64,000 bases of DNA from Hymenopus coronatus (GCA_030762935.1 CM060890.1:63180765-63244764); one strand, 5' to 3'. Numbered from the stretch's first letter, positions 1 through 11,640 are shown. The notes: generated from the letters alone by a model not told the origin. Numbers and translations: made by a program.

Positions 1-182
1 TTTAAACTTAATGGAATTTGTGAGCAAAATTCATAGTAAATGCACTCATAGGAAGACCCAATTAGAACAAAAATAATGATTAACATAGATTATCGAGCAA
101 GAGAACAATTTTAGCTACCTGAGATATGATATAGAATATGATGTCGATAACAAAATATGACATTTTAGAAAATATCTGAAAA

Positions 183-595
183 ATAAATAGAATAGTCCGA
201 AACAAACTAGGAAAGAGACAAAACAAAAATTCCTTCTAGTTCTCTATTCTATCATATGGAAGCGAAGTTTGGACATCAACTAACAGACAGAAAAGCATTA
301 AACAGGATTCAGAAATAACATTTTTAAGGAGTGCAACAGGTTGTACAATAAGGGATCATATTAGAAATAAAACTATAAGGGAACTAAGAATCTTTAACAG
401 GAATGAAAGGTTAAAAATATATAAAAAATGGAAGGAATATAGTGAAAGAATGCCAGACACTAAAATTACTAAGCAAATTATAAGATAAAATCCTAAAGAA
501 AAGATAACTGTGGTCAGACTCAGGTCACAACGATTGGAGAACCTTGAAGGCGGAAAAGGCAACTAATTGTCCGCACCATGAAGTGGAGAAGTTGA
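183..595 (+). mobile_element. LINE 3' end, C-terminal part of reverse transcriptase ORF (family L-a), decayed
   Basis: An open stretch at 252-488 translates to the conserved tail that follows the reverse transcriptase domain in a common arthropod non-LTR family. Visible motifs in order are SYGSEVW, FLRSATGCTIRDHIRN, IRELRIFN and a basic helix RLKIYKKWKEYSERM. The family normally reads roughly LLYGSExW, FLRxxAGxTxxDxxRN, IRxELxIFN, then a Lys/Trp-rich segment. The upstream 60 bases still resemble the preceding arginine-rich part, and the frame stops at 488. Similarity continues weakly to about 595. There is no reverse transcriptase core, so it is a dead 5'-truncated copy. The same family occurs at 14519-14998. 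The motif match is from memory of the family. Confidence 0.7.
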
Positions 596-597
596 AG

Positions 598-735
598 ATC
601 GGCGTGTATTGGACAGTTAACTTTCTTGGTCTCATCCCAGCGCCATAACGTCTTGTTTCACCCCGTGTCCTCACTTTCCTCACGTGACGGGTAGATGACG
701 TTTCGACGCGTGTCCTCGGAGACTGGACCAGGTAC
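598..735. other. CpG-rich patch, function unknown
   Basis: About 130 bases are clearly richer in G+C and CpG than the surroundings. They contain a CACGTG palindrome and several CG steps close together (GACGTTTCGACGCG). The patch begins just past the LINE tail. It could be a small promoter-like element, part of an unrecognised repeat, or chance. No splice-bounded frame was found. Confidence 0.3.
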
Positions 736-1380
736 CTGGTAATTTTTCTATAATTACGCAGTTCGCCGATATATTTATTGTGTTAGTAGACTTCACTGGC
801 AGTATGCTTCATGGGGATCTCGGTCTTTGCATTATTTTACTTGCCTGTTGACTAAAAGAATTTATAAATTTACTATAGTAGTTCGGTGCCACAAAATGAT
901 AGATTACTGTTTCAAAAATTGTCTTGCGGTTACATTCTGTGAATGTACTACAGCTTAGTATTCAGTATAATTGAGCAGATAATATTTGTTCTTTTGTCGT
1001 ATTTAGGCAAAAAGACAGAATTTCAAAGCCATCACATACCGACCCGTTCTTAAAAATTTCACCTTCTGTTAAAACTACTGTATTGCCTTTTCCCCTTGTA
1101 CCTCTAAAGAGATATACAATAAAACATTTTCTGCAAATGGCTATCTAGATTAACATGAAAAATGTAACAAAATAAGGTTGTTTAAGAATAGTTTGTTCCA
1201 TAATGACTGGTAGAGAATGTAATGTGAATGAAACACATTCGATTGTTAACGCATGTTTTCTGTTCAAACCTTCACGACTTGCATATTCAACGTTTGAGTG
1301 TAGACAATTCTTTAGTGATTTATTTGAAATAAAACAACAGAGTAGATTTTTGATAGCAATCACTGTCAAAGTGTTGCCTT
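736..1380. other. AT-rich stretch, no gene seen
   Basis: No tRNA-like boxes, repeat match within the window, or convincing open frame on either strand. Confidence 0.5.
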
Positions 1381-1408
1381 AGGAATCTTTGGAACACTTC
1401 ATTAGTTC

Positions 1409-1633
1409 ATGAAGGGAAGCATTCAGCTTCTGGACCCAAATGAATGCGGCAGACCGCGTGGAAATGCTAAGTACTTGTCCGTAATGATTAATCGGCAAGC
1501 GGCAACAGAATTACTTCAATTACAACACCCAATTAGAATCCCATTTCCCAAGTTGCACTTCACAAATGGCCTTCTGGACCCTTGGGCGGTTTACCATCAA
1601 ATTCATTCCAGTTTACTTCAAGCGCTTCGTTAG
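1409..1633 (+). other. Unassigned 74-codon open frame in a locally GC-richer segment
   Basis: A frame runs from ATG 1409 to TAG 1633 and is richer in G+C than its flanks. The product is polar and contains the string FTNGLLDPW. That loosely recalls the SNGxLDPW neighbourhood of S28 serine carboxypeptidases, but the glycine-rich turn and the downstream histidine region of that family are absent, so this is not accepted as homology. A possible acceptor (TTCAG at about 1429) lies inside it; no donor partner is evident. It could be an exon, a fragment of an unrecognised transposon, or chance. Confidence 0.15.
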
Positions 1634-3576
1634 CTAAAAGAGACCTGTTAAAATATCGGGAAACACTTTATTTGATATTGTTATTTATTCATTTTCTTTG
1701 TGATGCTCCTAAAAATAACATTTTGTAAATGAAAATGGTTTTGCTACCATAACAGGAATTCAACGCATTTTATATCAAAAGAGGTCTTGTTCAGCGAGTA
1801 GACCGATAAACTTTCCTCCTTATAAATGATTAAGTTTTGGTAAAAATTTCGCCGTCAGATAATGTTTGTAATTGTTTAATACATACTAGGTCCGAAAGAA
1901 ACTAGTTTTTGGAAAGTCTCTATTCCTTCATGATCATTTACTATTCAATCCAAGTAAAATGTAATTTCATCTCCCAAAATTTAACATTTACAAAAAAGCT
2001 ATTGATAAAGCAACATCTGCAACTCCGGTCAGTCACTATAACCAGGGCGTTTTCGTGGTTTCCCCAGGTCGGTAGACACAGCGAATTTCCCATTCACATT
2101 ATATCCTTTCGTTTGTTTTGTCTCACTACGTTTTAGAGTTATAGGATCAAGCCACTATGAATAGTGCGTTGCGGTGGGATGGTGGAATTTACTTTATGGC
2201 AGTAATGGTATCATTCTGGAATCGTTTGAGATTTGTATTTGCTACAGCGTATTATCATGGGAATGTAGTCACCCTGCCTCCTAGAGGAAACATTGGTACA
2301 AATGACCTACTGTGGCCCAATTCTTGTAGTTTTCCAGTGATTGGAGCCTCCTTCATCTGACTAGTCCTGATTCCAAACTCAGGGACCGGATACTTTTATA
2401 TTTGCTTCTATGTCGCAACACATTAGCTTGTTATAAAATATTATGGTAATATTATGGAAATGTGGAGGTTATATTAAAGTTTTCGATTCACAAAGAAACC
2501 ATTGTAGCAGAGTATTGCAATGATGCGTAGAAACTCTCAGTTATAGCAAATTTGTCTTAATAATTAAGTGTTTCATTATCACTATTTCTTTATTTTTACA
2601 TGCCGTGAGTGTAAGTAGGGAAGTAATATTTTATCTTAAAAACATGCAACCTGAAGATGTAGCTCGAGCCGTAACCCTAAACGATGATGGACGCAGTGTA
2701 CGTTACATGTAAATGTAATGAATATGGGCATAAGCACAATCCATTATGCCATAAAACCATGAGATCTCTACACTTTACAAGAATTACATTGTTTGTCCAG
2801 CAACACTTTAGTAACCCAGCATTCTTGTTTATGATGTTCAAAAGAGAGGAGACAGAAAAGCACTGGTTGTCTTGTTCTGTACAATGACAAGAAAAGGTTT
2901 AAAACTCCTTGCACTGAGACTAATAGTTGCAAGCACAAAACGATAAAACAGAAGGTTGATAAATAAGAAATACCTTTTATAAGAACGTTATTAACCAGGT
3001 AACCTGGTACAGAGGCAATGCTTGGCTTGTATCTTTAGTTTTGATTTTATCTTTGGACCAGTTTACCAATTTTGTAAAATTCTTGGAGGTGCACATCTCA
3101 CACATTTATAGCAGAGATAAATGCAACGGAGAAGGGCGTATGGAAATATTTAAATGCGAAAACTGTTTGAAAACAAGAAGAAAGTGCCGGTATAGATAGA
3201 TATTTACCCCCAAATTAAAAAATATGCGCTAATTACAAAATATGCGCCTACTCCTAAAATGTGCACAAATACGGACGAACAAATGTCTTATAATCTACCT
3301 AATTCGGCATGAAATGGATAACTATCGAACTTCATTGAGATATGGCCAATGCAAACATGAATGTGCATTGTTTCTCAATACTAGTGATGACAAATCCATT
3401 TTCATACTCCGTGTGAAAAATTCACCTTCCAAGCACAAACGGCTTAATGGAATTAGATACTAACAATAGCGTATCTCCAATGTTTTCTACTATTTAGTAG
3501 GGCTTGCAGACAGAAATATAAACGAATTTAAGAGAAACGCAGCTTGCTTCTGGTTAAATGAAAGTAGGAAGAAGCA
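1634..3576. other. 1.9 kb without recognisable gene or repeat
   Basis: Only short frames below 76 codons occur. There is a slightly GC-richer portion at about 2030-2380 containing GTTTCCCCAGGTCGG, which may be an old repeat. None of the HLE-1 or SINE landmarks appear before 3577. Confidence 0.5.
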
Positions 3577-4465
3577 TTTTACTTTCTCTATACGTACTAT
3601 GTACATAGTGAGAAGGTATTGCACTCCACCCAAAAATTCGATACCGAGATTTCGATACCGAGATTTCCCGGAAATATATGTTTTAGAGTCCCCTTTATCT
3701 AAAAAAAGTATTTTCGGAAAAAGGTCCGCGCGTGCGTGTGTGTGTCCATGTGTACGTGAACATGATAACTCAAAAACGAAAAGTAGGTAAAATACCAAAT
3801 TTGGTATTTAAGTTTAGTATCTTCCAGGGATGCGACACGAAGATTTTGAGAAAAATCCCCCACCCCCTACTACCCTTTACATGGAACTTTTTTCGAAAAT
3901 TGTGATTTTTTCAAAAATGGCTCTAACGATTTTGATTAAAATATCGTATATTAAAGTTATTTACCTGACAAATAAAACGTATATCTTGAATTTTCTGGGA
4001 GTTGCCTCACAAGAATACTTTTATTCTGGATGAATTTTACGGAATTTTGAATAACTACTAAGCCGTAAGAGATGGACAAAAACTTAGTACACAAAAAGTG
4101 TAGAGGATGCTAAAACACTTAATTTATATTATATATAAATTATTTTTCGTGGAGGTCATCGTTTTTGAGACATTCCTTGCTTTTGGTTTCTGCAATGAAA
4201 AACTTTCTCATACAAAAATTTTTCAACTGCTATCCACACAAACACATGAACTTCAGTGTCATAGCAACAAGCTTTTGACCATCATTTTAACTTATGGTAA
4301 TCCCTTATTTCCTTCTACTTACAAGGAAGCAAGTAATAAGACTATTTCTGCTATTTTTTTTTTTTTTCTGATTAGCATGGAGTAAATAGTAGTGTAAGTT
4401 TTTAAGAATAATTTGTTGCAGAGATATAGAGAAAGTCATGTGAATGGTACACATCAGATTTTTTA
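3577..4465 (-). mobile_element. HLE-1 copy, near full length
   Basis: The hairpin end is at the left: TTTACTTTCTCTA, then the palindrome ACTATGTACATAGT (3598-3611). The block CACCCAAAAATTCGATACCGA, a short GT run (about 3730-3755) and the central conserved blocks follow. The other end is at the right (GAAAGTCATGTGAAT, then CACATCAGATTTTT). A small local duplication of TTCGATACCGAGA is visible at 3637-3664. It encodes no protein. Classification as a Helentron-derived non-autonomous element is inferred from its architecture. Confidence 0.75.
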
Positions 4466-4711
4466 TTATCTAATGCTCCCAAAATATTTCGTTTTAGTGA
4501 TATCCGTGACTATTATATAGTTATAATAAGAAGTGCAAACCGTGCTCTTAATTCCCTTTCGATGTAAATGTGTATGTGTGTGTAAGTGTGTGTATGTGTG
4601 TGTATGATTCGTTAAGTATTTTCTCACTTTGTAAAAACAAGAAGAGCAAGGGAAAAATAACTTTGATAAATTGGAAGTTCAGGACTATGGAAATTAAATA
4701 TTAAATTATTA

Positions 4712-4714
4712 CTA

Positions 4715-4787
<73 letters not shown>
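4712..4787. repeat. (CTA)n then (TAA)n trinucleotide tract
   Basis: About 75 bases of uninterrupted CTA units switch at about 4751 to TAA units. Poly-Ser and poly-Ile frames across it are artefacts of the repeat. Confidence 0.95.
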
Positions 4788-5184
4788 CTCATTTACTTGG
4801 AAGAAGATTTTGACTCTAGAGTCAATCGTCCCAGAAAAATCCATTAAAAGCAAGAAGACGAAAATCATTTCAAGAGTATTCGTAAAAGAAGAACACAAAG
4901 TGGCCGAAAGGATTCTGGAAACAACTAGAGAGCGACCATCGAATTATCTACCTGATAATTAAGCTAATGTACCGAATGGTTTACAGAGCGAAATGAGAGC
5001 GAAAAGGACGTTTAGAGAGAAACAAGTAAGAACTGTTTGTTACACAGCTGTATTAAAGCGCTGACCCATTTATACACTATTATAATTCCAGTTTTATTTA
5101 CTCTACTCTGCGTACTTATTCAGTTTTGGTATTAGCGGACTTTTCGTTTATGAGATATGCTATTTACAGATACTGATACACACA
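4788..5184. other. No gene seen
   Basis: Moderately AT-rich unique sequence with no repeat landmarks. Confidence 0.45.
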
Positions 5185-5325
5185 CTTTTTTTTAATTCTT
5201 CTTATGGATTCAAAAGACCTGAAAACATTTATATCCGGCGAAATATTGACGTTAATTTTGGGTGGAATACAATATTTTCTCTATCCACTACGTATAGTGT
5301 ATGTGGCGGAGAAAGTAAATATTAT
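5185..5325 (+). mobile_element. HLE-1 fragment, hairpin end only
   Basis: It keeps the block before the hairpin (GGATTCAAAAGACCTGAAAAC, then a TTTTGGGTGGAATACAATA match) and a diverged terminal hairpin at about 5279-5315 ending GGCGGAGAAAGTAAA. The other 80% of the element is missing. Confidence 0.6.
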
Positions 5326-5617
5326 TTTCATGTAAGCAACAACTAAATTTATATGTGTGTATAACACTAATTTTAAGTTAGTCCTATCCGCAATTATGTA
5401 TTTGAGCTTTTAGTATAGAGTCAAATAGAAGTATTTGCTGTTGCAGATCTGAACTTTTTTTAAAAAAAAAACAGATTATTTTCTACAGAACAGAATTTTA
5501 GTGACATCTAAAACCAGAAAATAATTTTTTTTATACTTCTTCAACGTACACTTTAATCATTATATAGTTAGTTATTTCCTGTAACTCCTAAGTTAAGCAT
5601 AGGGTGATGTTCACGTG

Positions 5618-5847
5618 ATTTTATAGTGTTTAATGCCCGTTTTTACTACAATGGCACCGCAGGCGATGACACTGATGATACATGGAATGAAAATGGAGCA
5701 CCGGTGCAATATGGTGGCGGGGGAAACCGGAGAAAACCCACCCCTGCGATGTTTGTCCACCACAAATCTCACAAGCGGTCGCTTGGGATCGAACCCGGCC
5801 GTCTAGGTGAGAGGCGAGTGCTCTAACCACTCGGTCACGGCGCGGCC
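5618..5847 (-). mobile_element. SINE-1, tRNA-derived
   Basis: Read on the minus strand it starts GCCGCGCCGTGACCGAGTGG (tRNA A box) followed by GGGTTCGATCCC-type B box sequence at about 5786-5797. The family body follows (GAGATTTGTGGTGGACAAA, CCCCCGCCA, CACCGGTGCTCCA, TGTCATCGCCTGCGGTG, GGGCATTAAACACTATAAAA). The boxes resemble Ser/Leu tRNA genes. It is nearly full length and abuts SINE-2b on its right. Confidence 0.85.
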
Positions 5848-5849
5848 TA

Positions 5850-6148
5850 TGTGATCGAACTTGAATTTCTGGTCGTGAGATCGCCGCTGTACGCATGGTG
5901 ACGAGGGATCAGATCATTGCTCACTGTAGGAGAAAATTATAACTTGCGGACGCGAAATGGCGGAATTTTGCCCAGGAACCTTCTTCTTTCAACGTATGGA
6001 GTTCTCTTACGTGAAAATAAACATTATCATGGGACCACCGGTTTTATTTCCCTTCCGAAGGAAGTCTTGCCGAGGATTTTTGTACCCGAAAAAATCCAAC
6101 ACCCTCCGCCAGGTTTGAACCAGCAATCTTGGGGTCGGAGGTCGACAA
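5850..6148 (-). mobile_element. SINE-2b, truncated in its tRNA head
   Basis: On the minus strand the B-box-like stretch GGTTCAAACCTGG lies at about 6108-6120, followed by a body containing CTTCGGAAGGGAAATAAA. The tail matches the copy at 36628-37010 in reverse orientation: the GGCGGCGATCTC / GCGAATTC region and the CCAGGAAC block. The head is cut at about 6148. Confidence 0.6.
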
Positions 6149-6245
6149 TCATATATGAAGGGATAAATAATTTTCAAAATAGAAAATATTTCATTTATCA
6201 AGTTTATCAGAGAAGTAATTAAACATATACAAACACTTACGACCA

Positions 6246-7108
6246 GAGTTACTATGTACATAGTGTATAGAGAAGGTATTGCACCCAAAAATTCGATACC
6301 GAAATTTCCCCAAAAAACATATGTTTTATGACCCCCTGAATTAAAAAAAAAGAAAGCATTTTTAGAAAAATGTCAGAGTGTGTGTGTCTGTGTGTGCGCG
6401 TGTGTGTCTGTGGGCAGCATAGCTCAAAAATGAAAAGACCATTAAAACTAAACTTGGTATATAAGTTTAGTATCTTCCAAGGATGCGACACGAAGATTTT
6501 CAAGAAAATCCCCCCACCGCAAACTACCATTTACAAGGAAAATATTTCGAAAATTTTGATTTTCTTAAAAATGGCTCTAACGATTTTGATTAAAATCTCG
6601 TATATTTAAGATATTTACTTGACAAATAATATGTATATCTTCAATTTTCTAGGAATAGCCTCTGAAGACTACTTTATTCTGGATGAATTTTGCATAACTG
6701 CTAAACCGTAAGAGATGGACAAAAACTTACCACACAGGAAATGTAGAGAACATTAAAACACACAATTTATGTGATGTACATTTTTTCGTGGAGTTAATAG
6801 TTTTTAACATATCCCTTTGTTTTTATTTTCAGCTATGAAAGACTTATACTTTTCTCATACAGGAATTTGTCAACTCCTGTCCATACAAACAAAGGAGCTT
6901 CAGTCACATAGCAACCAGCTTTTGACTATCACTTTAACCAATGGTACTCCCTTATTTCGTTTCTACTTACAAGGAAGCAAGTAATGAGACTATTTCTGCT
7001 AATTTTTTCTCGATCAGTATGAAGTGAATAGAAGTAAGAGCTTTTTAACAATAATTTGTTCCAGAGATGTAGAGAAAGCTATGTGAATGGAACACATCAG
7101 ACTTTTTT
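6246..7108 (-). mobile_element. HLE-1 copy, lacks outermost hairpin arm
   Basis: It begins inside the terminal palindrome (ACTATGTACATAGT at 6251-6264). It has a GT microsatellite at about 6378-6412 and the conserved GGATGCGACACGAAGATTTT block, and ends with GTAGAGAAAGCTATGTGAA and CACATCAGACTTTTTT. The element is otherwise complete and well preserved. Confidence 0.75.
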
Positions 7109-7670
7109 AGCTAGATTACTGGAGGAAACATTCTGAATATAAAAATATAAACCATTAACACCTTTATTGGCTTGACTGGTACACTTCAGTGTCGCCATAT
7201 TGCAAATCCTACACAACAGCTCAGACACAAACAACAATAGATGTGCAATGGCTGTGTGGCGAGGTGCACGCAGATGTGCATGGGAGGGTTGTAAGCAACT
7301 GGACAATAATCCCATATGAAGTGGCGTTTGCCTACCGATCAATTCCAAATCACTGGAGAAGAATACCCCGTAACAAAGTAACAGACTGGTCAGCTTTTGA
7401 TGCTCTTCCCTCTACCCTCACTTCTCTACCCTCACTTCTCTCCCCTAAACACAATGCCCCAACCACCCTATGTTATCTGTAAGCATTGTTTGTTTGTAAT
7501 ACAATAACACAGATCATACAAGAAACATTTCCGCAGCGACATCTTCGTTCTTTGTTCCAATTGTCGCTTGTAAGAATTCTCTGCTACATATTGAGGGATG
7601 TGAACAGCCCGGAAATGTCTGCATCATTGCCAGATTTTATCTGAACAAAGTGTAATATGTCTAAAAATCT
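7109..7670. other. Unassigned segment with a 97-codon open frame (7189-7482, plus)
   Basis: The frame is bounded by two HLE-1 copies. Its second half contains a short direct repeat of CTACCCTCACTTCT (about 7411-7438). No domain, signal peptide or splice architecture is recognised. It may be chance or part of an unknown repeat. Confidence 0.25.
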
Positions 7671-8567
7671 CTTTTTACTTTCTCTATCCTGTATATGCAA
7701 TGGACATAATGGATGGAGAGGGTATGGTATTCCACCTAATAATTATATAACGAGATTTCACCGTAAATACATGTTTTGAGATCCCTTGAATCCCAAAAAA
7801 GCATTTTAGAAACATGTCCGTTTGTGTGTATGAGTGCCGGTGGGCAGCATAAAAGACGTTAAATATCACAACACTTGGTATTTAAGTTCAGTATCTTAAG
7901 GATATGACAAGAAGATTTTTAGATAAATTGGGGGATTTACCTAAAAATCTTCTTGTGGCATCCTTAAGATACTGAACTACCATTTACATGAAACATTTTT
8001 CGAAAATTTTGATTTTCTTAAAAATGGCTCTAACGATTTTTAATAAAATGTTATATGTTGAAGGTATTATGAAAAACGAAATGTATATCTTAAATTTTCT
8101 TGGAATATCCTCCGAAAACGTCTTCATTCTGGATGACTTTTGTACGAGTAAACAATAAGAAATAAATTAAAATATAATTCACAAAAATGTAGATCTCATT
8201 AAAACACACATTTATGTCATATACTTAACCGTTTTCGAGATATTCCGAGTTATTAGTTTCAATTTTAAGTATTTAAAAATTTCTCAAACAGGAGACATCT
8301 GCGTTTTTGTCTTTCATTTGTTTACTCCTAGCATGCAAAGAGAACAGTATTTCAATTGTTTTACTTAGCGACCGCCTTTTGAAAGATCTGAATATCGCTT
8401 TAACCTAGTGTATTCCCTTCTACTTAGAAAGAAGCAAGTAATAAGATCAATTATGGCAATGTTTATCTTGATCGGTATGACGTATATAAAAATAATATTT
8501 TATAAAGAAAGCTTTTTATGGAACAATTTAGAGTAAGTCATGTGAGTGGAAAACATCAGATTTTTTT
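7671..8567 (-). mobile_element. HLE-1 copy, full span, no long GT run, internal fold-back
   Basis: It runs from TTTTTACTTTCTCTATC at the left to GAGTAAGTCATGTGAGTGG and AACATCAGATTTTTTT at the right. The terminal hairpin has decayed. The microsatellite is reduced to GTTTGTGTGTATGAGTG. A private inverted duplication at 7886-7977 interrupts the central block. Confidence 0.75.
7886..7977. repeat. Inverted duplication (fold-back) inside an HLE-1 copy
   Basis: The left arm at 7886-7924 and right arm at 7939-7977 are reverse complements with about four mismatches in 39 bases, around a 14-base spacer. Other HLE-1 copies have this block only once. Confidence 0.9.
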
Positions 8568-9588
8568 CATATTAAATATACACCATTTAGGCAGTTCAGT
8601 ATGAAAATCCACAATTATTACGTTTACAAATTGCATGTCAGTGTCATAACCTGCCTCTTGCCAAGTAGGACTGAAAACCTTTTATAAGAGTCTCCAGAAA
8701 GTATCGAACGATTTGGCATAACTAAATGATAACGAAAGATATCACCACAAAAATGTATTAAACATTTACAGTATCTTATTCTATTTCTCAAGATGATCTC
8801 CATTCTATTAAAGCATTTATTGCCACGTGGTACCATTTTTCAATGCCAATTTTATACTTCTACCGCCAAAGAACTTATTAAAATGTTCGACCAATCGAAG
8901 TGTAATGTGATAATACAACAAACGAGACTTAAGTGCAAGGAAGAAAGAATGTGCACAATAAAGACCACAGTGGAAGTTAATCAATGGTTATGGAGGAGTT
9001 GAAAATAAATATTATAAAAGAATTCAGAAAAACAGATATTTAACTTTGGACACGTGTATGACTTTTTGGGTGGAACTGATTTTGCAAATAAAGTTTTGTT
9101 ATTATTTAGTTATGCTAAGTTGTTCGTTAGTTTCTGGATGTCCCTCGTACATAATATCTACTGGAGCATGTACATAAAAGTTTATCCATTCCCTAGGAGT
9201 GTGAGTGTTTTTCTCTCTTCGTAAGGTAGAAAAAACACATTAATCGTTGACTTCTGTCAGTATTAAATCTGTGAGTCTGAATTGAAAAACAGGAAGAAGA
9301 ACTAAACCATGTAGGATGTTAGAATCGTTTTAAAAAGTAGGAATGTGCTACAGACCTCTTTATAAAAGAATATCGCTAATATTGGTATTCAAGGAAAGAC
9401 TGGTTGGCCCGTAGTTCTGTCTGTATGTGTGCAAGGTTCCGGCTTAGGAGGTGGAAATGCTTCGTCTAGCTCAAATTATTCCGTCCTCTTTAGAGCCAGT
9501 AAATACGAGTGAAAGTGTAAATGTGTGTAATCTAATGTACAAAAACCATGGAAACAAAATATAGTACGAACTGTACACGACCCAAAGG
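8568..9588. other. 1 kb without recognisable gene
   Basis: Only frames of about 70 codons occur. At about 9455-9500 the string TCGTCTAGCTCAAATTATTC resembles the 3' body of SINE-7 (37549-37575), so a decayed SINE tail is possible. Confidence 0.4.
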
Positions 9589-10194
9589 CAATATTGTAAT
9601 TAACGTGTGATTTAGAAACTTAATATGTTTCGTAAAACCACAGTGTAACAAATATACATCAGTTATAGTTTAACTTATATATTTTGCATTTCATAAACAA
9701 TTCTTCACACAATTTGTATAAGTTTACTTTATCATCATGATCTTCATTTACCGCTACCGCTAATACTACCGCTAACACTACTACTACTATGGGCAAACGT
9801 GGCTCGTTCCGACCTAAGAGGTCGTCTGTTTTTGTTGTTGTTGTTGTTGTTGTTGTTTTTTGTGATATCCGACGATAAATGAAATTGGTGAAATTATGCT
9901 CAAAATATGTCGGGGACTATGGAGCTTAAAGTAACTCGACATTCGTCTTCTCAGGAAAGGGAATACCCCGAAAAACGCTTATCTGGGTAACTCAGCCAAA
10001 GCGAGATTCGAACGCACAACCTGTTGAAAGTGAAGCAGACACGCTACCATCACACCACCCAGGCGGTCTTCCCATTTAAATTACGGTTGTCATCTTGTTC
10101 TCCGTTTGGCTTGTATTCATTCGTAAAGGCATCTAGCGCGTCTTGACGGTGTCATTCTCAACATGTGTTGAAACCTTTTTAACTGTTTTCAGGA
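9589..10194. repeat. Copy A of a duplicated ~0.6 kb unit (partner 17115-17674)
   Basis: It starts CAATATTGTAATTAACGTG and ends AACTGTTTTCAGGA; the partner begins and ends at the same motifs in the same orientation. Between them the two copies share GTTTCGTAAAACCACAGTG, an ACTTTATC-TCATGATC stretch, a variable triplet tract (GCTACCGCTA here) and a variable T-rich run (TTGTTG here). They also share a SINE-3 and the ending AAAGGCATCTAG. Clean common ends suggest a composite mobile element or a duplicated segment. Confidence 0.8.
9866..10066 (-). mobile_element. SINE-3, tRNA-derived
   Basis: On the minus strand it reads GGTGGTGTGATGGTAGCGTG (A box), a B box in GTGCGTTCGAATCTCGC, then GGCTGAGTTACCCAGATAA, a CGGGGTATTCCC block, TAACTTTAAGCTCCATAG and CATAATTTCACCAATTTC. 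It is contained in duplicated unit A. Confidence 0.75.
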
Positions 10195-10279
10195 AGAACT
10201 TTTCACGATCCAAAGGTAAAAGGACGCCAATTTTTCCATTGCGGTGAAAAGAGGGTTACAAATGGAACAATTATTTTAT

Positions 10280-10890
10280 AAATATCTGATTTGTTACATT
10301 CATATGACTTTACCTACCTATTTTCTAAACAGCTATTATTCTTCTATCTACTTCATGTTGATAAAGACAAACATTAGAAGAACTGGTCTTATTACTTGCT
10401 TCCTTATAAGTATGTAGAAGGGAAATAAGGGAGTGCTCTAGGATAAGACAATAGTCAAATCTTTTAAAAGCTAGTTGCTATGTGATTCAAATAAGGTTTT
10501 CTTCGCAAAGTCAGATGTAAAACAAAAGAAAAAGGAATGAAAAATTCCCGTATGAAATAGTTTTAATAAGTATTTTAAAATTTAAGCCAATAACAAGGAA
10601 TATATCGGAAATGGTTAACTCCATAAAAAGTTGTGCGACATAAACTGTGTGCTTTGTCTATCTCTTCCGGTTTACCAGTTATGCGGAATTCATCCAGAGT
10701 GAAGAGGTCTTAAGAAATTATTTCTAAAAAAGCAAAGTCATAAATTTTATTTATCATGTAAAGATCTTAAATATAGGGCATTTTTTGTCAAAGTCGATAG
10801 TTCCATTTTAGAGAAAAGTACAATTTTCGAAAATGTTTCCATGTGAGGTGTATTCTGGCGTAGGAGGTTTTCTTTTTTTCTCGTAGAGTG
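10280..10890 (+). mobile_element. HLE-1 copy lacking the hairpin end
   Basis: The left end is ATATCTGATTTGTTACATTC and CATATGACTTTACCTACC. The conserved middle blocks run up to the GTGAGGTGTATTCTGGCGTAGG region. The microsatellite and hairpin third are gone. Confidence 0.65.
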
Positions 10891-11127
10891 GTGATATCTT
10901 CATTTTTGTACGGCTTCTTATTCCAGAGCGATTAGTCTGGAGCTGTAAAGTTGGATATTATTGTATATAAAAGAGGAACACCTTTTTGGCAACAATAATT
11001 CCAGGAATTATTTTTATTAAAGAATTTATAATACAAATTATCAACCGGGCCAATGCGCTTGCTTTACCACGCCCCTCGCCTGTGCTTGGTGCCACAAGTT
11101 AAATTTCTTTCCTTCTTTGTGTTCTTT

Positions 11128-11395
11128 AAGGGAATACACTAGTGAAACAATAGTCAAATATTTTAAAGCTATTGTCATGTGATTTTAATTCGTTTCTTTA
11201 AATGGCCAGAAGTTGACAAATTCCCGTATGAAACAAGTTTTAGGTATTTGAAAACAGAAACTAACAATAAGGGATATCTGTATACAATAAGTATATGATC
11301 TAAATTGTGTCTTTTAACGAGATCTACATTTATGTGTAATAAGTTGTCCTATTTCTCACGGTTTACTAGATATGCAGAAGTCATCTAGGATCGCT
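11128..11395 (+). mobile_element. HLE-1 internal fragment
   Basis: It matches the middle of the element: GAATACACTAGTGAAACAATAG, AATTCCCGTATGAAA, AACGAGATCTACATTTATG and CTCACGGTTTAC. Both ends are missing. Confidence 0.55.
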
Positions 11396-11399
11396 CACG

Positions 11400-11640
11400 C
11401 CATTTCCTCACTCACCGGTTTTTAATTGAAATATTTTGGATATACAACTCTTTTAACGTACGAAGAGATATCTGCACACACTAAACACGGGGCAGTTGGG
11501 CCAACTTGTATTGGTTCAAATTCTAATTGGATCCGAATTGTCGTTTTCAGTCATGCATATCGCGAAACACTAACAGTACGCACGCGAAATGATGTTGCAA
11601 GAAAATGCAAGAATTTAGCTTAACAGATACGATTCTAAGA
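11400..11640 (+). repeat. Unclassified interspersed repeat X, copy 1
   Basis: TTTTAACGTAC, ATATCTGCACACAC and AAACACGGGGCA (11453-11492) recur in the same order at 58128-58170. A weaker form of the first part is at about 24385-24415. Copy ends are uncertain. Confidence 0.4.

Noticed and set aside
3577..4465. HLE-1 as a MITE of a cut-and-paste transposon
   Set aside because: The inverted sequence is subterminal, not terminal, target duplications are not evident, and a hairpin marks only one end; the Helentron-like reading fits better, though it is not proven.
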